A DNA stretch of 64,000 nucleotides from Asticcacaulis sp. EMRT-3 (GCF_030027245.1 NZ_JASERT010000001.1:186001-250000); one strand, 5' to 3'. Counted from the stretch's first letter, positions 44,795-54,303 are shown. Made by a program: numbers and translations. The notes: generated by a model not told the origin, from the sequence alone.

Positions 44795-44817
44795 CGGCTG
44801 AGCCTTAGGCTCAGCCG
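44795..44817. terminator. Hairpin between convergent cydX and capD-like genes
   Basis: A 10-bp perfect stem, CGGCTGAGCC with GGCTCAGCCG, closes a 3-nt loop; the capD-like stop codon lies in one arm. No U-run is present, so termination is possible but not assured. Confidence 0.5.
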
Positions 44818-46007
44818 TTGGCGGCCAGAGCCGGTTCGGGCTGGTTGCGCAGCGATTTCACGAGGTTGAACACCATCGTCTTGGCCTGTTCGTCGTGGCC
44901 TTCCTGAGCCAGAGCATACAAGGTCTGCATGATTTCAGAAGCAATCGGTGCCACATAGGTCTGATTGGCCACCTCAAAAATACCAGGCAGCAGGGGGTGG
45001 CGCATTTCGTTATCGTCAATCAGGGCCTCGGTGATCTTCTCACCGGCGCGCAGGCCCGTAAACGTAATGGCGATGTCCTTTTCAGGGCGCAGGCCATACA
45101 GACGGATCATGCGGGTGGCCAGATCAAAAATGCGGATCGGCGCGCCCATTTCGAGGATATACAGGCCGGACTTATGCTCCGGCGTTTCAGCATTATGCAT
45201 GGCGGCGGTCAGCACCAGTTGCACGGCCTCGAAAATGGTCATGAAATAGCGTTCGGCGTCCTTGTCGGTCAGGGTGATCGGCCCGCCGCGCTCGATCTGC
45301 GACTTGAACAAAGGCACCACTGAACCGGTGGAACCCAAAACATTGCCGAAACGCACGACGCAGGCCTGATGTTCCTGGGTAATCTGGGTGCTGATCAGGT
45401 GTTCGGCCAGCCGCTTGGTGGCCCCCATCAGCGAAGACGGCGCCACGGCCTTATCGGATGAGATCAGCACGAGCTGGCTGACGCCCGCCGCCTTGGCCGC
45501 GTCGATCACATATTGCGTGCCCAGCACATTGGTCAGCACGCTTTCGGACGGGTTCAGCTCCACCATCGGTACGTGCTTGAGCGCCGCCGCATGGAAGATC
45601 ACGTCGGGCTTGGCCTCAGCCACCACGGCGGCGAAACGCTCCTTGCGACGAACACTGCACAGAACCGGACGGGCGCGCGCCCCTTCAAAACCTTCGCGGA
45701 TGGCGCGGTCTATCTCGTACAGCGCCAGTTCGGAATGGTCAACCAGGGTGACGTGCGCCGCGCCCAGACCCAGCACCTGCTTGGCGATTTCCGAGCCAAT
45801 GGACCCACCGGCGCCGGTGACCATGATGCGCTTGCCGGCATAAAAATGGCGCATGCGCTCGGTGTCGAGCCTGACCTGCGGTCGGTGCAGCAGCACCTTG
45901 AAGGAGTCGGGATCGCTGGGATCGGGCAGGGGCAGGGCGCTGACCTTGCGGCCTGGGGCGACCAGTCGGGCAAGAAAACGCAGCAGCCGGTAATTGGACA
46001 GACTCAT
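44811..46007 (-). CDS. Soluble CapD/FlaA1-like nucleotide-sugar 4,6-dehydratase
   Basis: A 398-residue extended SDR enzyme: VTGAGGSIGSEIAKQ (NAD loop), AAALKHVPMVELNPSE and SSDKAVAPSSLMGATKRLAE, where the family's usual SYK-type site reads MGATK with Met for Tyr, as in inverting 4,6-dehydratases of the FlaA1/PseB/WbpM group. Full-length WbpM-like proteins have four N-terminal TM helices; here only a 70-residue leader precedes the catalytic domain. Likely product: UDP-4-keto-6-deoxy sugar for surface glycan or flagellin modification. A GTG at 46031 is an alternative start. Confidence 0.83.
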   Translation of the reverse strand: MSLSNYRLLRFLARLVAPGRKVSALPLPDPSDPDSFKVLLHRPQVRLDTERMRHFYAGKRIMVTGAGGSIGSEIAKQVLGLGAAHVTLVDHSELALYEIDRAIREGFEGARARPVLCSVRRKERFAAVVAEAKPDVIFHAAALKHVPMVELNPSESVLTNVLGTQYVIDAAKAAGVSQLVLISSDKAVAPSSLMGATKRLAEHLISTQITQEHQACVVRFGNVLGSTGSVVPLFKSQIERGGPITLTDKDAERYFMTIFEAVQLVLTAAMHNAETPEHKSGLYILEMGAPIRIFDLATRMIRLYGLRPEKDIAITFTGLRAGEKITEALIDDNEMRHPLLPGIFEVANQTYVAPIASEIMQTLYALAQEGHDEQAKTMVFNLVKSLRNQPEPALAANG

Positions 46008-46158
46008 GGATGTTCCGAAAATAGTGACCACGGGTTGTGACGCTGCCCCATAGTCGTCATGGCTATCAAGCTTGATCCGCTTTTTTTTAGCAAGGCCTTA
46101 TGCTCCTCACTATGTATTTTTTTGCAATAACAGAGGTCATCTGATTTAAGATGGTGGC

Positions 46159-46401
46159 ATGATTGAGGTGTTTTTCTTTGGCCGGATCGCCGATGTCGCC
46201 GGTGCGCGCAGCCAGACCTATGCGGGCGTGACCACAAGTCTGTATGCCCTGCGCGATGAGATATTCGCTGCCGCCCTGGCGGACGGACGGCTGGACAGGG
46301 CCGCCCTCCGCATGAGCGTTAACCGCCAGCAGGTACGCGATGACCGGGTGATTGCGCCCGGTGACGAGGTGGCCTTCTTCCCTGTTTTTTCGGGAGGCTG
46401 A
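46159..46401 (+). CDS. moaD: Molybdopterin synthase sulfur-carrier subunit
   Basis: An 80-residue ubiquitin-like protein ending in the required Gly-Gly (FFPVFSGG). MIEVFFFGRIADVAG and DEVAFFPV are MoaD features. The thiocarboxylated C-terminus donates sulfur to precursor Z in molybdenum-cofactor synthesis together with MoaE. First of moaD-moaE-moaC, one base from moaE. Confidence 0.92.
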   Translation: MIEVFFFGRIADVAGARSQTYAGVTTSLYALRDEIFAAALADGRLDRAALRMSVNRQQVRDDRVIAPGDEVAFFPVFSGG

Positions 46402-46402
46402 G

Positions 46403-46867
46403 ATGACCGTGCGCGACATCCGGGTAGGCGAAGCGGCCATAGATCCGGCAGGGCTTCATGCGGCTTTCCTGAGCGCGCATGGCGCGGCGGGGGCGGTGGT
46501 CAGCTTCAGCGGCCTCGTGCGCGGCCAAACAAAAGCCGGCGCGGTCGAGCATCTGTGGCTCGACTGGTATCCCGGCATGACGGAAGATTCGGTAACCGCC
46601 ATCGTGGCGGCGGCGGCAGACAGATTCGCGGTGACGGCGCTGCTGGTGCATCATCGCTGCGGTGAAATTCATGCAGGGGAGCCGATCGTTTTCGTAGCGG
46701 CGGCCAGCGCCCATCGCCGCGCCGCCTTCGAGGCCGCCGATTATCTGATGGACCGGCTGAAATCCGAGGCCGCCTTCTGGAAACGTGAAACAACAGCGGG
46801 CGGCGCACACTGGGTCGAGCCGACCGCCGATGACCAGCGCGACCTCGATAGATGGAGCCAGACATGA
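46403..46867 (+). CDS. moaE: Molybdopterin synthase catalytic subunit
   Basis: A 154-residue catalytic partner of Moa[46 protein letters not shown] and [13 protein letters not shown] (with catalytic Lys residues) are the family landmarks. The ATG at 46403 follows the moaD stop by one base, and its stop overlaps the moaC start (ATGA). Confidence 0.94.
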   Translation: MTVRDIRVGEAAIDPAGLHAAFLSAHGAAGAVVSFSGLVRGQTKAGAVEHLWLDWYPGMTEDSVTAIVAAAADRFAVTALLVHHRCGEIHAGEPIVFVAAASAHRRAAFEAADYLMDRLKSEAAFWKRETTAGGAHWVEPTADDQRDLDRWSQT

Positions 46868-47340
46868 GCGAACTCTCGCATCTCGACGCCTCAGGTCGGG
46901 CCCATATGGTCGATGTATCGGCCAAGCCGGAAACGGCGCGGACGGCAAAGGCGCGCGGACGGCTGGCCTGTGCGCAGGCCACGCTCGATCTGGTGCGCGA
47001 AGGCCGCACGCCGAAGGGTGCGGTGATCTCGACCGCCGAACTGGCGGGGATTATGGCGGCCAAACAGACGGCGGGGCTGATCCCGCTCTGTCACCCCTTG
47101 CCTTTGTCGCAGGTGGTGGTGCGCATCGCTATGAACACGGACCTGCCCGGTTTCGACATTGAGTCCGAGGTGCGCACCACTGGCCGCACCGGCGTGGAAA
47201 TGGAGGCGCTGACGGCGGTCAGCGTGGCGGCGCTGACCCTCTATGACATGCTCAAGGCCGTCGATAAGGCGATGCGGATTGAAGGCGTAGAGGTGGTCTT
47301 AAAGACTGGCGGCAAGTCCGATTGGGGCGCGGCGGGTTAG
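46864..47340 (+). CDS. moaC: Cyclic pyranopterin monophosphate synthase
   Basis: A 158-residue enzyme forming cyclic pyranopterin monophosphate early in molybdenum-cofactor synthesis. [18 protein letters not shown] near the N-terminus, [15 protein letters not shown] (active-site His) and [20 protein letters not shown] are typical. Last of the moa operon; moaA is not in the window. Confidence 0.96.
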   Translation: MSELSHLDASGRAHMVDVSAKPETARTAKARGRLACAQATLDLVREGRTPKGAVISTAELAGIMAAKQTAGLIPLCHPLPLSQVVVRIAMNTDLPGFDIESEVRTTGRTGVEMEALTAVSVAALTLYDMLKAVDKAMRIEGVEVVLKTGGKSDWGAAG

Positions 47341-47532
47341 GATGGATCACCATTCAGCCACTTGATAAAGAAAGTGACCCCTCCGTCTCGACGCGCTTCG
47401 CTTGCTCGACACATCCCCACGCTTACGCGCAGGGAGGAGGGATGTGCCGCCTGCCTACCTCCTGCCTGTTGCGCAGAAATGGGGTTTGGCAAAGCAAAAC
47501 TATAGCTTTTGCAAAGCCATGAGCATCGATTA

Positions 47533-47644
47533 GAGCGGTTTGCATTCTGATTGAATCGGTCAAAGGCATGCAACCCGCTCTACATTTTACGTTTTTCCGC
47601 ATCTCGCATTCAATTTGTAAGTCAAATTAAACGCTCGTTGCTTT
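47533..47644 (-). repeat. 112-bp dispersed repeat, copy 5
   Basis: A full-length copy in inverted orientation with a few substitutions (one in a hairpin arm). It lies between the ends of moaC and the btuB-like gene, that is, between convergent genes like copies 1 and 2. Confidence 0.93.
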
Positions 47645-47684
47645 AGTCCCAGGAGTCCCGAAGAGAAAATGCGGTGTTCGTTTT

Positions 47685-47717
47685 AAAAAAGAAACCGCAG
47701 AGGACGAACCCCTGCGG
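47685..47717 (-). terminator. Terminator after the btuB-like gene
   Basis: The minus strand forms CCGCAGGGG against CCTCTGCGG (one G-U) with a 5-nt loop, followed by TTTCTTTTTT. It sits about 95 bp beyond the receptor stop. Confidence 0.75.
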
Positions 47718-47808
47718 CGCTTTGAAAACGGCGGCGAAGCCGTGCTTGAACACAAACCAATATAGGCCGGATGTTGCGCCGCACAATCTCTATCGCTGCG
47801 TTTTGAAC

Positions 47809-49671
47809 TCAAAACAGCCGGGTGTGGACGCCAAGCCACAGTCGGCGGCCGAGCTGACCATAGCCAGCGGCGGTCTGATAGCGGGTGTCGCCGGCGTTTT
47901 CGATCCGCCCGAACAGGCTGACGCGGTCGGTCAGGGCGTAGTCGGCGCGCAGATCGGCCAGGCTATAGGCCTTGAGCGGGGTTGCATTATAGACATCGTC
48001 GAAGCTGGCGCCGACATGGCGGACGCCGAGGCCGAGACTGAGTTTTTGCGTCGCCTGATAGCTCAGATCGGCGCTGCCCATCTGGTCGGGGGTGCGCGGC
48101 AGGCGATTGCCCCTGACTCCCGCCGATTCGTTGCGCGTATGCAGGAAGCTGTAATTGGCTTTCAGACGCCATTTTTCGCCGAAGGCTTTCGTCAGTTCCA
48201 GTTCAAGGCCGCTGGCGCGGGTGCGGTCGATATTGGCGTAATAGCCGTAGGGCTGGCTGGTGCAGCGATCGCCCGCGCAAGCGACGAAATCGATCTGGTC
48301 GCGCACGGTGCGCGAAAACACCGTAGCCCCGACCGTGCCGCTGGCGAAGCTGTAATCAAGGCCGCCGTCAAGCGTCACGCCCTTTTCCGGCACCAGATCG
48401 GCGGAGCCGTAGTCGCTGTAAAGCTGGTAAAGACTGGGCACCTTGACGCCAAGCCCGGCACTGGCGTGCAGACGCCAAGCCGTGCCCAGCGGCGCAACGA
48501 GACTGGCCTGGGCGATGTCCTGACCGCCGAAACTGGACGAATCGTCGTGGCGTGCGCTGATGGCCATGTCCACGATGCCGAAATCATGGCGCACCTGACC
48601 ATAGACACTGGCCTGCGTCATGGCTGCCCGCAGCGGCACGGGATCGGGATCATACGAAGACGGCGAGGCATTGCGCATCCAGTCGCGCTCATAGGCCAGA
48701 CCGCCGAGCAGGCGGGTGCCCGACCAGTCATAGCTGATATGGTAATCGGCGGCTGTAATCTGTCCGCGCGCCAGAAAAGACGGTGTGCCATCGGCATTAT
48801 AGTCGTCTCTTTTGGTGTCGGTGGCGCTGAGCGATAGAGCCTGTTCGCCGTGCGCCAAAGCTTGCGTCAGGCCAAGCCCTGCGAGATTGGTATCGGTCTT
48901 GCCGAAATCGCCCGTGTCGGCGAACACATAATCAGGGGCGGGATAGCCGTCATAATCATTGCGGCTGTGGGTGCGGTCATAGACGGCGTTGAGTTTCAGC
49001 GTGTCGCTGAACGCATAGCCAGCGCGCGCGCTGACATCGCTCTGGGCAAACCCGTCCTTTTCGTTGCCACCGGCAAAGGCCGACACACCCTGATCATTCT
49101 GACCACCGGCGCTTAAGCGCCAGTTCAGCTTGCCTGCAATGCCGCCAAGGCCAAGCCGCGCTGCACCGTAATGATCAAGACCCTCCAGCGTCAGATCGCC
49201 CTCCAGCGGGGCCTGGGCCGTGCGGCTGACAATATTGACCACGCCGCCCAGCGCGCCGGAGCCCCACAGGGTGGACAGCGGGCCGCGCAGCACCTCGATG
49301 CGGGCGGCGTCGCCTGTATCGATCAGGCCGAGATTGGTGCCGCCGCCCACTTGAGACGGGTCGTTGAGGCGGATGCCATCGAGAATATAAAGCGTGTGAT
49401 CGGCGCCCGCGCCGCGGATCGAGGCCGAGGCCGCTTCGCCGGGGCCGCCATTGCGGGTAAGGCTGAGATCGGTGGTGTGGGTGAGCAGATCAGCCACGAA
49501 CAGCGACTGATAGCTCTGGATGTCGGCGGCGGTCAGCACGTCGAGGCTCTGGCCAATGCGCGAAATCGGCAGGGGCTGGCGCATGATGGTGACAACCGTA
49601 TCCTGCGCATGGGCAAGGGGGCTGGCCAGTAACAGGGTGAGGGGCAGAAGGGCCGGGCGGAATCCGGGCAT
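47809..49671 (-). CDS. btuB: BtuB-like TonB-dependent vitamin B12 receptor
   Basis: A 620-residue outer-membrane receptor with a signal peptide (LASPLAHAQ), a TonB box-like stretch DTVVTIMRQP, plug motifs ADLLTHTTDLSLTRNGGPGE and VEVLRG-type IEVLRGPLSTLWGSGALGG, and a barrel ending in Phe (GVHTRLF). At 620 residues it is in the BtuB range. The cobalamin riboswitch directly upstream makes B12 or a cobinamide the likely ligand. Confidence 0.92.
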   Translation of the reverse strand: MPGFRPALLPLTLLLASPLAHAQDTVVTIMRQPLPISRIGQSLDVLTAADIQSYQSLFVADLLTHTTDLSLTRNGGPGEAASASIRGAGADHTLYILDGIRLNDPSQVGGGTNLGLIDTGDAARIEVLRGPLSTLWGSGALGGVVNIVSRTAQAPLEGDLTLEGLDHYGAARLGLGGIAGKLNWRLSAGGQNDQGVSAFAGGNEKDGFAQSDVSARAGYAFSDTLKLNAVYDRTHSRNDYDGYPAPDYVFADTGDFGKTDTNLAGLGLTQALAHGEQALSLSATDTKRDDYNADGTPSFLARGQITAADYHISYDWSGTRLLGGLAYERDWMRNASPSSYDPDPVPLRAAMTQASVYGQVRHDFGIVDMAISARHDDSSSFGGQDIAQASLVAPLGTAWRLHASAGLGVKVPSLYQLYSDYGSADLVPEKGVTLDGGLDYSFASGTVGATVFSRTVRDQIDFVACAGDRCTSQPYGYYANIDRTRASGLELELTKAFGEKWRLKANYSFLHTRNESAGVRGNRLPRTPDQMGSADLSYQATQKLSLGLGVRHVGASFDDVYNATPLKAYSLADLRADYALTDRVSLFGRIENAGDTRYQTAAGYGQLGRRLWLGVHTRLF

Positions 49672-49799
49672 AGCTGTGGGCTCTTTCGCTCAAACAGACG
49701 AAAACCGCACGCAAAACGCGCACGGCTGACAAAACATCGTCTCTCAGGGTCGAAATTACCTGCTCGTCCGGCACGTCCCGGCCGGGCAAAGGACGACAG

Positions 49800-49975
49800 C
49801 CAAGGCAGGTCTCCTGACTTGCGCCTCAAGGGTCTGGCCGCTGTCTTCTCCCGGTTGCGGAATGACGTCAGTTAGCGGTCAGGCTCGGCGCTTACAGTTG
49901 CGGGCACAGTCCGGGATTTTCACCCGGTTCCCTATTCTCCCATCTTTTAAGGACAGGCACCATTGGCACGCGGCG
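49800..49975 (-). promoter_or_regulatory. Cobalamin (AdoCbl) riboswitch controlling btuB
   Basis: On the minus strand the conserved B12 elements occur in order: GGTGCCTGTCC, then GGGAACCGGGTGAAAATCC, then CCCGCAACTGTAAGCG, and finally the B12 box AGTCAGGAGACCTGCC. It lies 130-300 bases ahead of the receptor start. It should reduce receptor expression when adenosylcobalamin is plentiful. Confidence 0.95.
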
Positions 49976-50037
49976 GGCATTAAGGCTTTCCGGCGCTTCC
50001 GTCAAGATGCGGATGATAAGACGTGGAATCGCTTTCC

Positions 50038-50205
50038 TTCCCCTCTCCCCTCCACGAGGGGAGAGGACGGGAGCCGAGCCTTCCGGCGAAGGCGACCGGG
50101 TGAGGGGCATTCTTTGTGTAGCTGCCCAGCCCCTCATCCGGCCTTCACTGCGTTCAGGCCACCTTCTCCCCGCAAGCAGAGAGAGGGGAAGAGTCTTGAT
50201 GCAAG
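50038..50205. repeat. GC-rich foldback repeat between riboswitch and tadG-like gene
   Basis: It contains CCTCTCCCCTCCACGAGGGG with AGAGG following (hairpin), then further short inverted segments including CCTTCCGGCGAAGG and a matching GAGGGG/CCCCTC pair, ending near GAGAGAGGGGAAGAG. It resembles the other CCTCCCC-type foldbacks in this window. Confidence 0.6.
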
Positions 50206-50225
50206 CTCATATCATCAGGCTCTGG

Positions 50226-51584
50226 CTAGCTGCGGATGCGCACCACCGACACCACCTTGTTGAACAGGGCGGTCATGGCCTCGCTGATACCCTGATCGGG
50301 GCCGACAGCGAAGAACAATCCCGGCGAGGCGCAGGCCTGCATACTGGTGGCAATCTGATCCGTTGGGGTCAGATACTTACGCACATTGGAATCAAAGAAG
50401 CTGTTTTGATTTTGCGGCAGCAGCAAATAGGTCGTGTAAAGCATGGCTATACGAACACCACGGTTCTTCAGGGCCGTGCACTGGCTGGCATCCAGCGGGG
50501 CAATACGGCGGCACCCGCTGGCACTGCAATCATATCCGTCATTAAGGCCGTCAGATACCATGAACAGCACTTTCTGCGTTGAAACTGCGGATGTGCCGTC
50601 ACCGGAAGCCGGTATGATCGAATTCATACTGGCCAGCATGGACGTGAAATTGGTTTGACGATCAGAATTGTAATTTTGCGCGGGAACCGTCATCAGATCG
50701 ATCTTGCCGGCATCGCTGGCAGATTGGGTCAGATTGCTGTTCAAGGCGCTGATCATATAAGCGGTTGGAGCCGTTTGACTGATCGCATCGGCGGCTGTGC
50801 CGAAATCATACAGCGCCATGCGATACTGACCCGGCAGGGTTTCCGTATTGCTGGCGGTCGTCATCAGGTTTTGCGTAGCTTCGCGGACGACATCGATACG
50901 CATGGTGACCCCCAGTGACTTGGCCAGGGTATAATAATCGCTGCTGGCGCCGGGGCCACTCAGGTGGCAGGCGAAGGCGCAATTTTGGTCGCTGCTCTTG
51001 TTGGCCGTGGCGGCGACAAGCTTATTAATGTCCGCCGTTGTTGCGCCCAGCCCCATCGAGGGCGTGTTGTCGAGCAGCAGGTAGAAATCGATATAGGGCG
51101 GGATGGTCGATGACGATTTTGACGTTACGCTGAGCGGCAGGCTATTAAAGCCGAACAGACCGATAATATAGGGCTTATAATTGGCGCTGACCGTAACGAG
51201 CGAGGTGATAACGGTGGCCGCCTTGCTCACCGTCGCATTCAATGTGATGTTGGACAGTTCCGGGGCCGGATGCAGATCGGACTCAAAAATACTGGCGGCC
51301 TGCTGCGAGCCCTGGCTGATTTCGCCGTCACCCTGAGTCAGGGCGAGCTTGAAAGCTTTGGAATTGACGGCCACCGAGCCGACACTGGCCACATCGGCGG
51401 CGTCCTGCAATTCACCGCGCAATTGCAGCACACGGCTGAAATCAATGGCCCCACCCACGGCAAGGAAGATAACCGGCAGGGCCAGAGCAACCATGATGAT
51501 GGTGCTGCCCGCGCGATTGCGCAGCAAATTCCGCACTGTTTTGAACACGATGAAGCCCCGACCTTCTGTAGAGTCAGGGCGCAT
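50226..51584 (-). CDS. TadG-like pilus-associated protein with vWA domain
   Basis: A 452-residue protein: a pilin-like hydrophobic N-terminal segment (RNRAGSTIIMVALALPVIFL, the TadE/TadG signature) followed by GGAIDFSRVLQLRGELQDAADVAS in pieces, and a von Willebrand A-like domain with YLLLDNTPSMGLGA as an altered MIDAS (Asn-Thr-Pro-Ser). KVLFMVSDGLNDGYDC marks the later vWA strand. Normally part of Flp/Tad pilus systems; no other tad genes are seen. The ATG at 51584 has a poor ribosome site, and GTG 51548 is an alternative start. Confidence 0.83.
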   Translation of the reverse strand: MRPDSTEGRGFIVFKTVRNLLRNRAGSTIIMVALALPVIFLAVGGAIDFSRVLQLRGELQDAADVASVGSVAVNSKAFKLALTQGDGEISQGSQQAASIFESDLHPAPELSNITLNATVSKAATVITSLVTVSANYKPYIIGLFGFNSLPLSVTSKSSSTIPPYIDFYLLLDNTPSMGLGATTADINKLVAATANKSSDQNCAFACHLSGPGASSDYYTLAKSLGVTMRIDVVREATQNLMTTASNTETLPGQYRMALYDFGTAADAISQTAPTAYMISALNSNLTQSASDAGKIDLMTVPAQNYNSDRQTNFTSMLASMNSIIPASGDGTSAVSTQKVLFMVSDGLNDGYDCSASGCRRIAPLDASQCTALKNRGVRIAMLYTTYLLLPQNQNSFFDSNVRKYLTPTDQIATSMQACASPGLFFAVGPDQGISEAMTALFNKVVSVVRIRS

Positions 51585-51610
51585 CCTGTCATAACAAGCT
51601 TAATTGCTGG

Positions 51611-51892
51611 CTAACCGGGCGAAAATTCTTCCGGTGCCAGGGTTTTCAGGCTGAGGGCGTGAACCGGCCCGGCCAGATACTCGGCCAGAACCTGATTGAC
51701 CAGACGTTGACGCGCCACGCGATTCAGCCCCCTGAAGCGTTCTGAAACAATGATGATGGAAAAATGACTTTCTCCCTCTTTCCGAGCGCCCGCGTGTCCA
51801 CTATGTTTGGCGCTGTCGTCGTGAATCTCCAGATGCTGGGGCTGCAAAGCCTCATCGAGCCTGGATTTCAGGCGGTCGGCCACGATTCCCAT
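51611..51892 (-). CDS. bolA: BolA-family protein
   Basis: A 93-residue class II KH-like protein: VADRLKSRLDEALQPQHLEI, SHFSIIIVSERFRGLNRVAR and VHALSLKTL are BolA features. BolA proteins pair with monothiol glutaredoxins in Fe-S/iron control. It is divergent from the J-protein gene, an arrangement common in alphaproteobacteria. Confidence 0.92.
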   Translation of the reverse strand: MGIVADRLKSRLDEALQPQHLEIHDDSAKHSGHAGARKEGESHFSIIIVSERFRGLNRVARQRLVNQVLAEYLAGPVHALSLKTLAPEEFSPG

Positions 51893-51960
51893 AGTTTCGT
51901 CTCACTTTGTCTGTCTGGCGTTTTGTCAAAAATTAAACATCGAGGTTCATATCTTAGCAT

Positions 51961-52623
51961 ATGAGTGAAGGATTTAAGTACAAGCCCAAATTCATGGATA
52001 TGCGCATCCGTCCGCCCAAGGAAGGCGAGGAGCAGACGCGCAGGCCCGAAGACGACGTGCTGCACCTGAAGCCGGGTGAGAAGCGCTGTGAATGGCCGGA
52101 ATGCCATAAGGCCGCCACGGCGCGCGCGCCGAAATCGCGCGAAATGATGAACGAATACTATAATTTCTGCATGGGCCATGCCGCAGAATATAACAAAAAC
52201 TGGAACTATTTCGCCGGCATGAGCGAAGGCGAGGCGCGCCGTCAGCGCGAATCGATCATCACCGGCGACCGCCCCACCTGGGCCTTCCGCGCCTCGCGCG
52301 TCAGCCGTGAAGCCGCCAATTTCGCCGCCAAGGGCACGACCAGCGGCGGGCGCTACGATCCGCACAGCGTCTTTGGTGCAGGTGCAGCCCCCTTGCGTGA
52401 CAAGAGCGCGCCCGCCCAGCGCACCTTCGGCAAGATCGAAATTCAGGCCTTCGCCGATCTCGATCTCGAAACCGGCGCCACCGCCGAAGAGATCCGTGTC
52501 CGCTACACCGAAATGCTCAAGCGCTGCCACCCCGATAATAATGGCGGTGATCGCTCGGCCGAGGACAAGTTGCAGCGCGTGATCAAGGCTTATAAAGTCC
52601 TCAAAAAAATGAACCTCGCGTGA
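51961..52623 (+). CDS. J-domain protein with C-terminal DnaJ domain
   Basis: A 220-residue co-chaperone in which the J-domain is at the C-terminus: TAEEIRVRYTEMLKRCHPDN contains the HPD motif, followed by EDKLQRVIKAYKVLK. The N-terminal 150 residues form an alphaproteobacterial-specific region with Cys pairs (CEWPECHKAA). HPD stimulates a DnaK ATPase. Conserved neighbour of bolA and cobS. Confidence 0.9.
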   Translation: MSEGFKYKPKFMDMRIRPPKEGEEQTRRPEDDVLHLKPGEKRCEWPECHKAATARAPKSREMMNEYYNFCMGHAAEYNKNWNYFAGMSEGEARRQRESIITGDRPTWAFRASRVSREAANFAAKGTTSGGRYDPHSVFGAGAAPLRDKSAPAQRTFGKIEIQAFADLDLETGATAEEIRVRYTEMLKRCHPDNNGGDRSAEDKLQRVIKAYKVLKKMNLA

Positions 52624-52723
52624 TGATGAGATATTTGGCCGATTAGGGCGTCAGCATCGCTTGCCCGTATTCATATACGGGCGGCGCTCGCTTCCTGCTA
52701 CTCGACTCAAATCTCTCATCATC
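52622..52723. repeat. Structured inverted-repeat element after the J-protein gene
   Basis: Outer 15-bp arms (52622-52636 and 52709-52723, one mismatch) enclose a perfect hairpin, CCCGTAT-TCAT-ATACGGG (52664-52681). The left arm includes the J-protein stop codon. Confidence 0.75.
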
Positions 52724-52745
52724 GCTGTGCGTAAGGGCGGCGATC

Positions 52746-53195
52746 ATGCGTAAAATCCACAAAGGCGGTTGCAGTTGCGGGGCGGTGCGGTTTGTGATCA
52801 CCGGGCCGCTGGGCCGCGCCTCGGTCTGCCATTGCCGCATGTGCCAAAAGGCGTTCGGCAATGTGTTCGCACCGCTGGTCAGTATTATCGACGGCTCTCT
52901 GGTCTGGACGAAGGCCGAACCGGCGCGGTTTCAAAGCTCCAATCTGGTCAAACGCGGCTTCTGCCCGGCCTGCGGCACACCTCTGAGCTATGAAGCGCCC
53001 GACGGGCTGGCCGTGGCCATCGGCGCCTTTGATCATCCCGCCGACATCGTGCCCGACATCCAGTTCGGCACCGAAGCGCGCATTGGCTGGCTCGACCATC
53101 TCAATGACTGGCCCGCCCGCGATACGCTCGACGACATCGAGGCCGCGCCTTTCTTAAGCGACCTGATCAGCTATCAGTACCCGGACGAAGCATAA
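52746..53195 (+). CDS. GFA/CENP-V-fold zinc protein
   Basis: A 149-residue protein of the glutathione-dependent formaldehyde-activating-like family. Zinc-binding cysteines are in GGCSCGAVRF, CHCRMCQKAFG and GFCPACGTPLSY; FDHPADIVPDIQFGTE and WLDHLNDWP are typical of the C-terminal half. Many members have no demonstrated formaldehyde activity, so the substrate is open. Confidence 0.88.
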   Translation: MRKIHKGGCSCGAVRFVITGPLGRASVCHCRMCQKAFGNVFAPLVSIIDGSLVWTKAEPARFQSSNLVKRGFCPACGTPLSYEAPDGLAVAIGAFDHPADIVPDIQFGTEARIGWLDHLNDWPARDTLDDIEAAPFLSDLISYQYPDEA

Positions 53196-53301
53196 AAAAA
53201 CACAACGGAACCTATAATCAGGGTTGTTTCGGCTGCGCTAAAGTCTTAGCTGATCATGAGAAATCCCTATACGCTGCCAGTACGCCGAAAGACTTTTGAT
53301 C

Positions 53302-54303
53302 ATGTCCGCCGAACTTGAATATGCCGATCCCCTGCTCAACCACACGCCCGACAAAAAGGTCAGTATCCGTGAGGTGTTCGGCGTCGATTCCGACATGATG
53401 GTACCGGCCTTTTCAACGCGCGACCAGCATGTGCCGGACATTGATGAGGCCTATCGTTTCGACCCGCAAACCACTCTGGCCATCTGCGCCGGCTTTGCCT
53501 ATGACCGCCGCGTCATGGTGCAGGGCTTTCACGGCACCGGCAAATCGACCCATATCGAACAGATCGCCGCGCGGCTCAACTGGCCTCTGGTGCGCGTCAA
53601 TCTCGACAGCCATGTCAGCCGGATCGACCTGATCGGCAAGGACGCCATCGTGCTGAAGGACGGCAAGCAGGTCACCGAATTCCGCGAAGGCATCCTGCCG
53701 TGGGCCCTGCAACGCCCGGTGGCCCTGGTGTTCGACGAATATGATGCCGGCCGCCCCGATGTGATGTTCGTCATCCAGCGCGTACTGGAAGCGCAGGGCC
53801 GCCTGACCCTGCTAGACCAGAATAAGGTGATCAAGCCCAACCCCTTCTTCCGCCTGTTCTCGACCACCAACACCATCGGTCTGGGCGACACGTCGGGCCT
53901 TTACCACGGTACGCAGCAGATCAATCAGGGCCAGATGGACCGCTGGTCACTGGTCACCACGCTCAACTATCTCAGCCATGAGGCCGAGATGGCGATCGTG
54001 CTGGCGCGTGTGCCGGAATTTGATACCCCAGAAGGCCGCCCGGTGATCGACGCTATGGTGCGCGTGGCCGATATGTCGCGTTCGGCCTTCGCCAATGGCG
54101 ATATTTCCACCGTCATGTCGCCGCGCACCGTCATCACCTGGGCGCAGAATACGCTGATCTTCGGCAATGACCCCGAACAGGCCTTCCGCCTCAGCTTCCT
54201 CAACAAGTCCGATGAGCTGGAACGTCATACCCTGGCCGAATTTTACCAGCGCGCCTTCGGCACCGATGTGCGTGAAAGCGCGCTCAGAGTGAAAGTGATC
54301 TAA
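53302..54303 (+). CDS. cobS: Cobaltochelatase CobS subunit (AAA+)
   Basis: A 333-residue AAA+ ATPase: [18 protein letters not shown] near residue 75 (Walker A), [17 protein letters not shown] (Walker B) and [19 protein letters not shown]. With CobT and CobN it inserts cobalt in the aerobic B12 route. ATG 53302 is preferred over the in-frame TTG two codons earlier. cobN is not in the window. Confidence 0.95.
   Translation: MSAELEYADPLLNHTPDKKVSIREVFGVDSDMMVPAFSTRDQHVPDIDEAYRFDPQTTLAICAGFAYDRRVMVQGFHGTGKSTHIEQIAARLNWPLVRVNLDSHVSRIDLIGKDAIVLKDGKQVTEFREGILPWALQRPVALVFDEYDAGRPDVMFVIQRVLEAQGRLTLLDQNKVIKPNPFFRLFSTTNTIGLGDTSGLYHGTQQINQGQMDRWSLVTTLNYLSHEAEMAIVLARVPEFDTPEGRPVIDAMVRVADMSRSAFANGDISTVMSPRTVITWAQNTLIFGNDPEQAFRLSFLNKSDELERHTLAEFYQRAFGTDVRESALRVKVI

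Noticed and set aside
50226..51584. Complete Tad pilus locus
   Set aside because: Only the TadG-like gene is present; flanking genes are unrelated.
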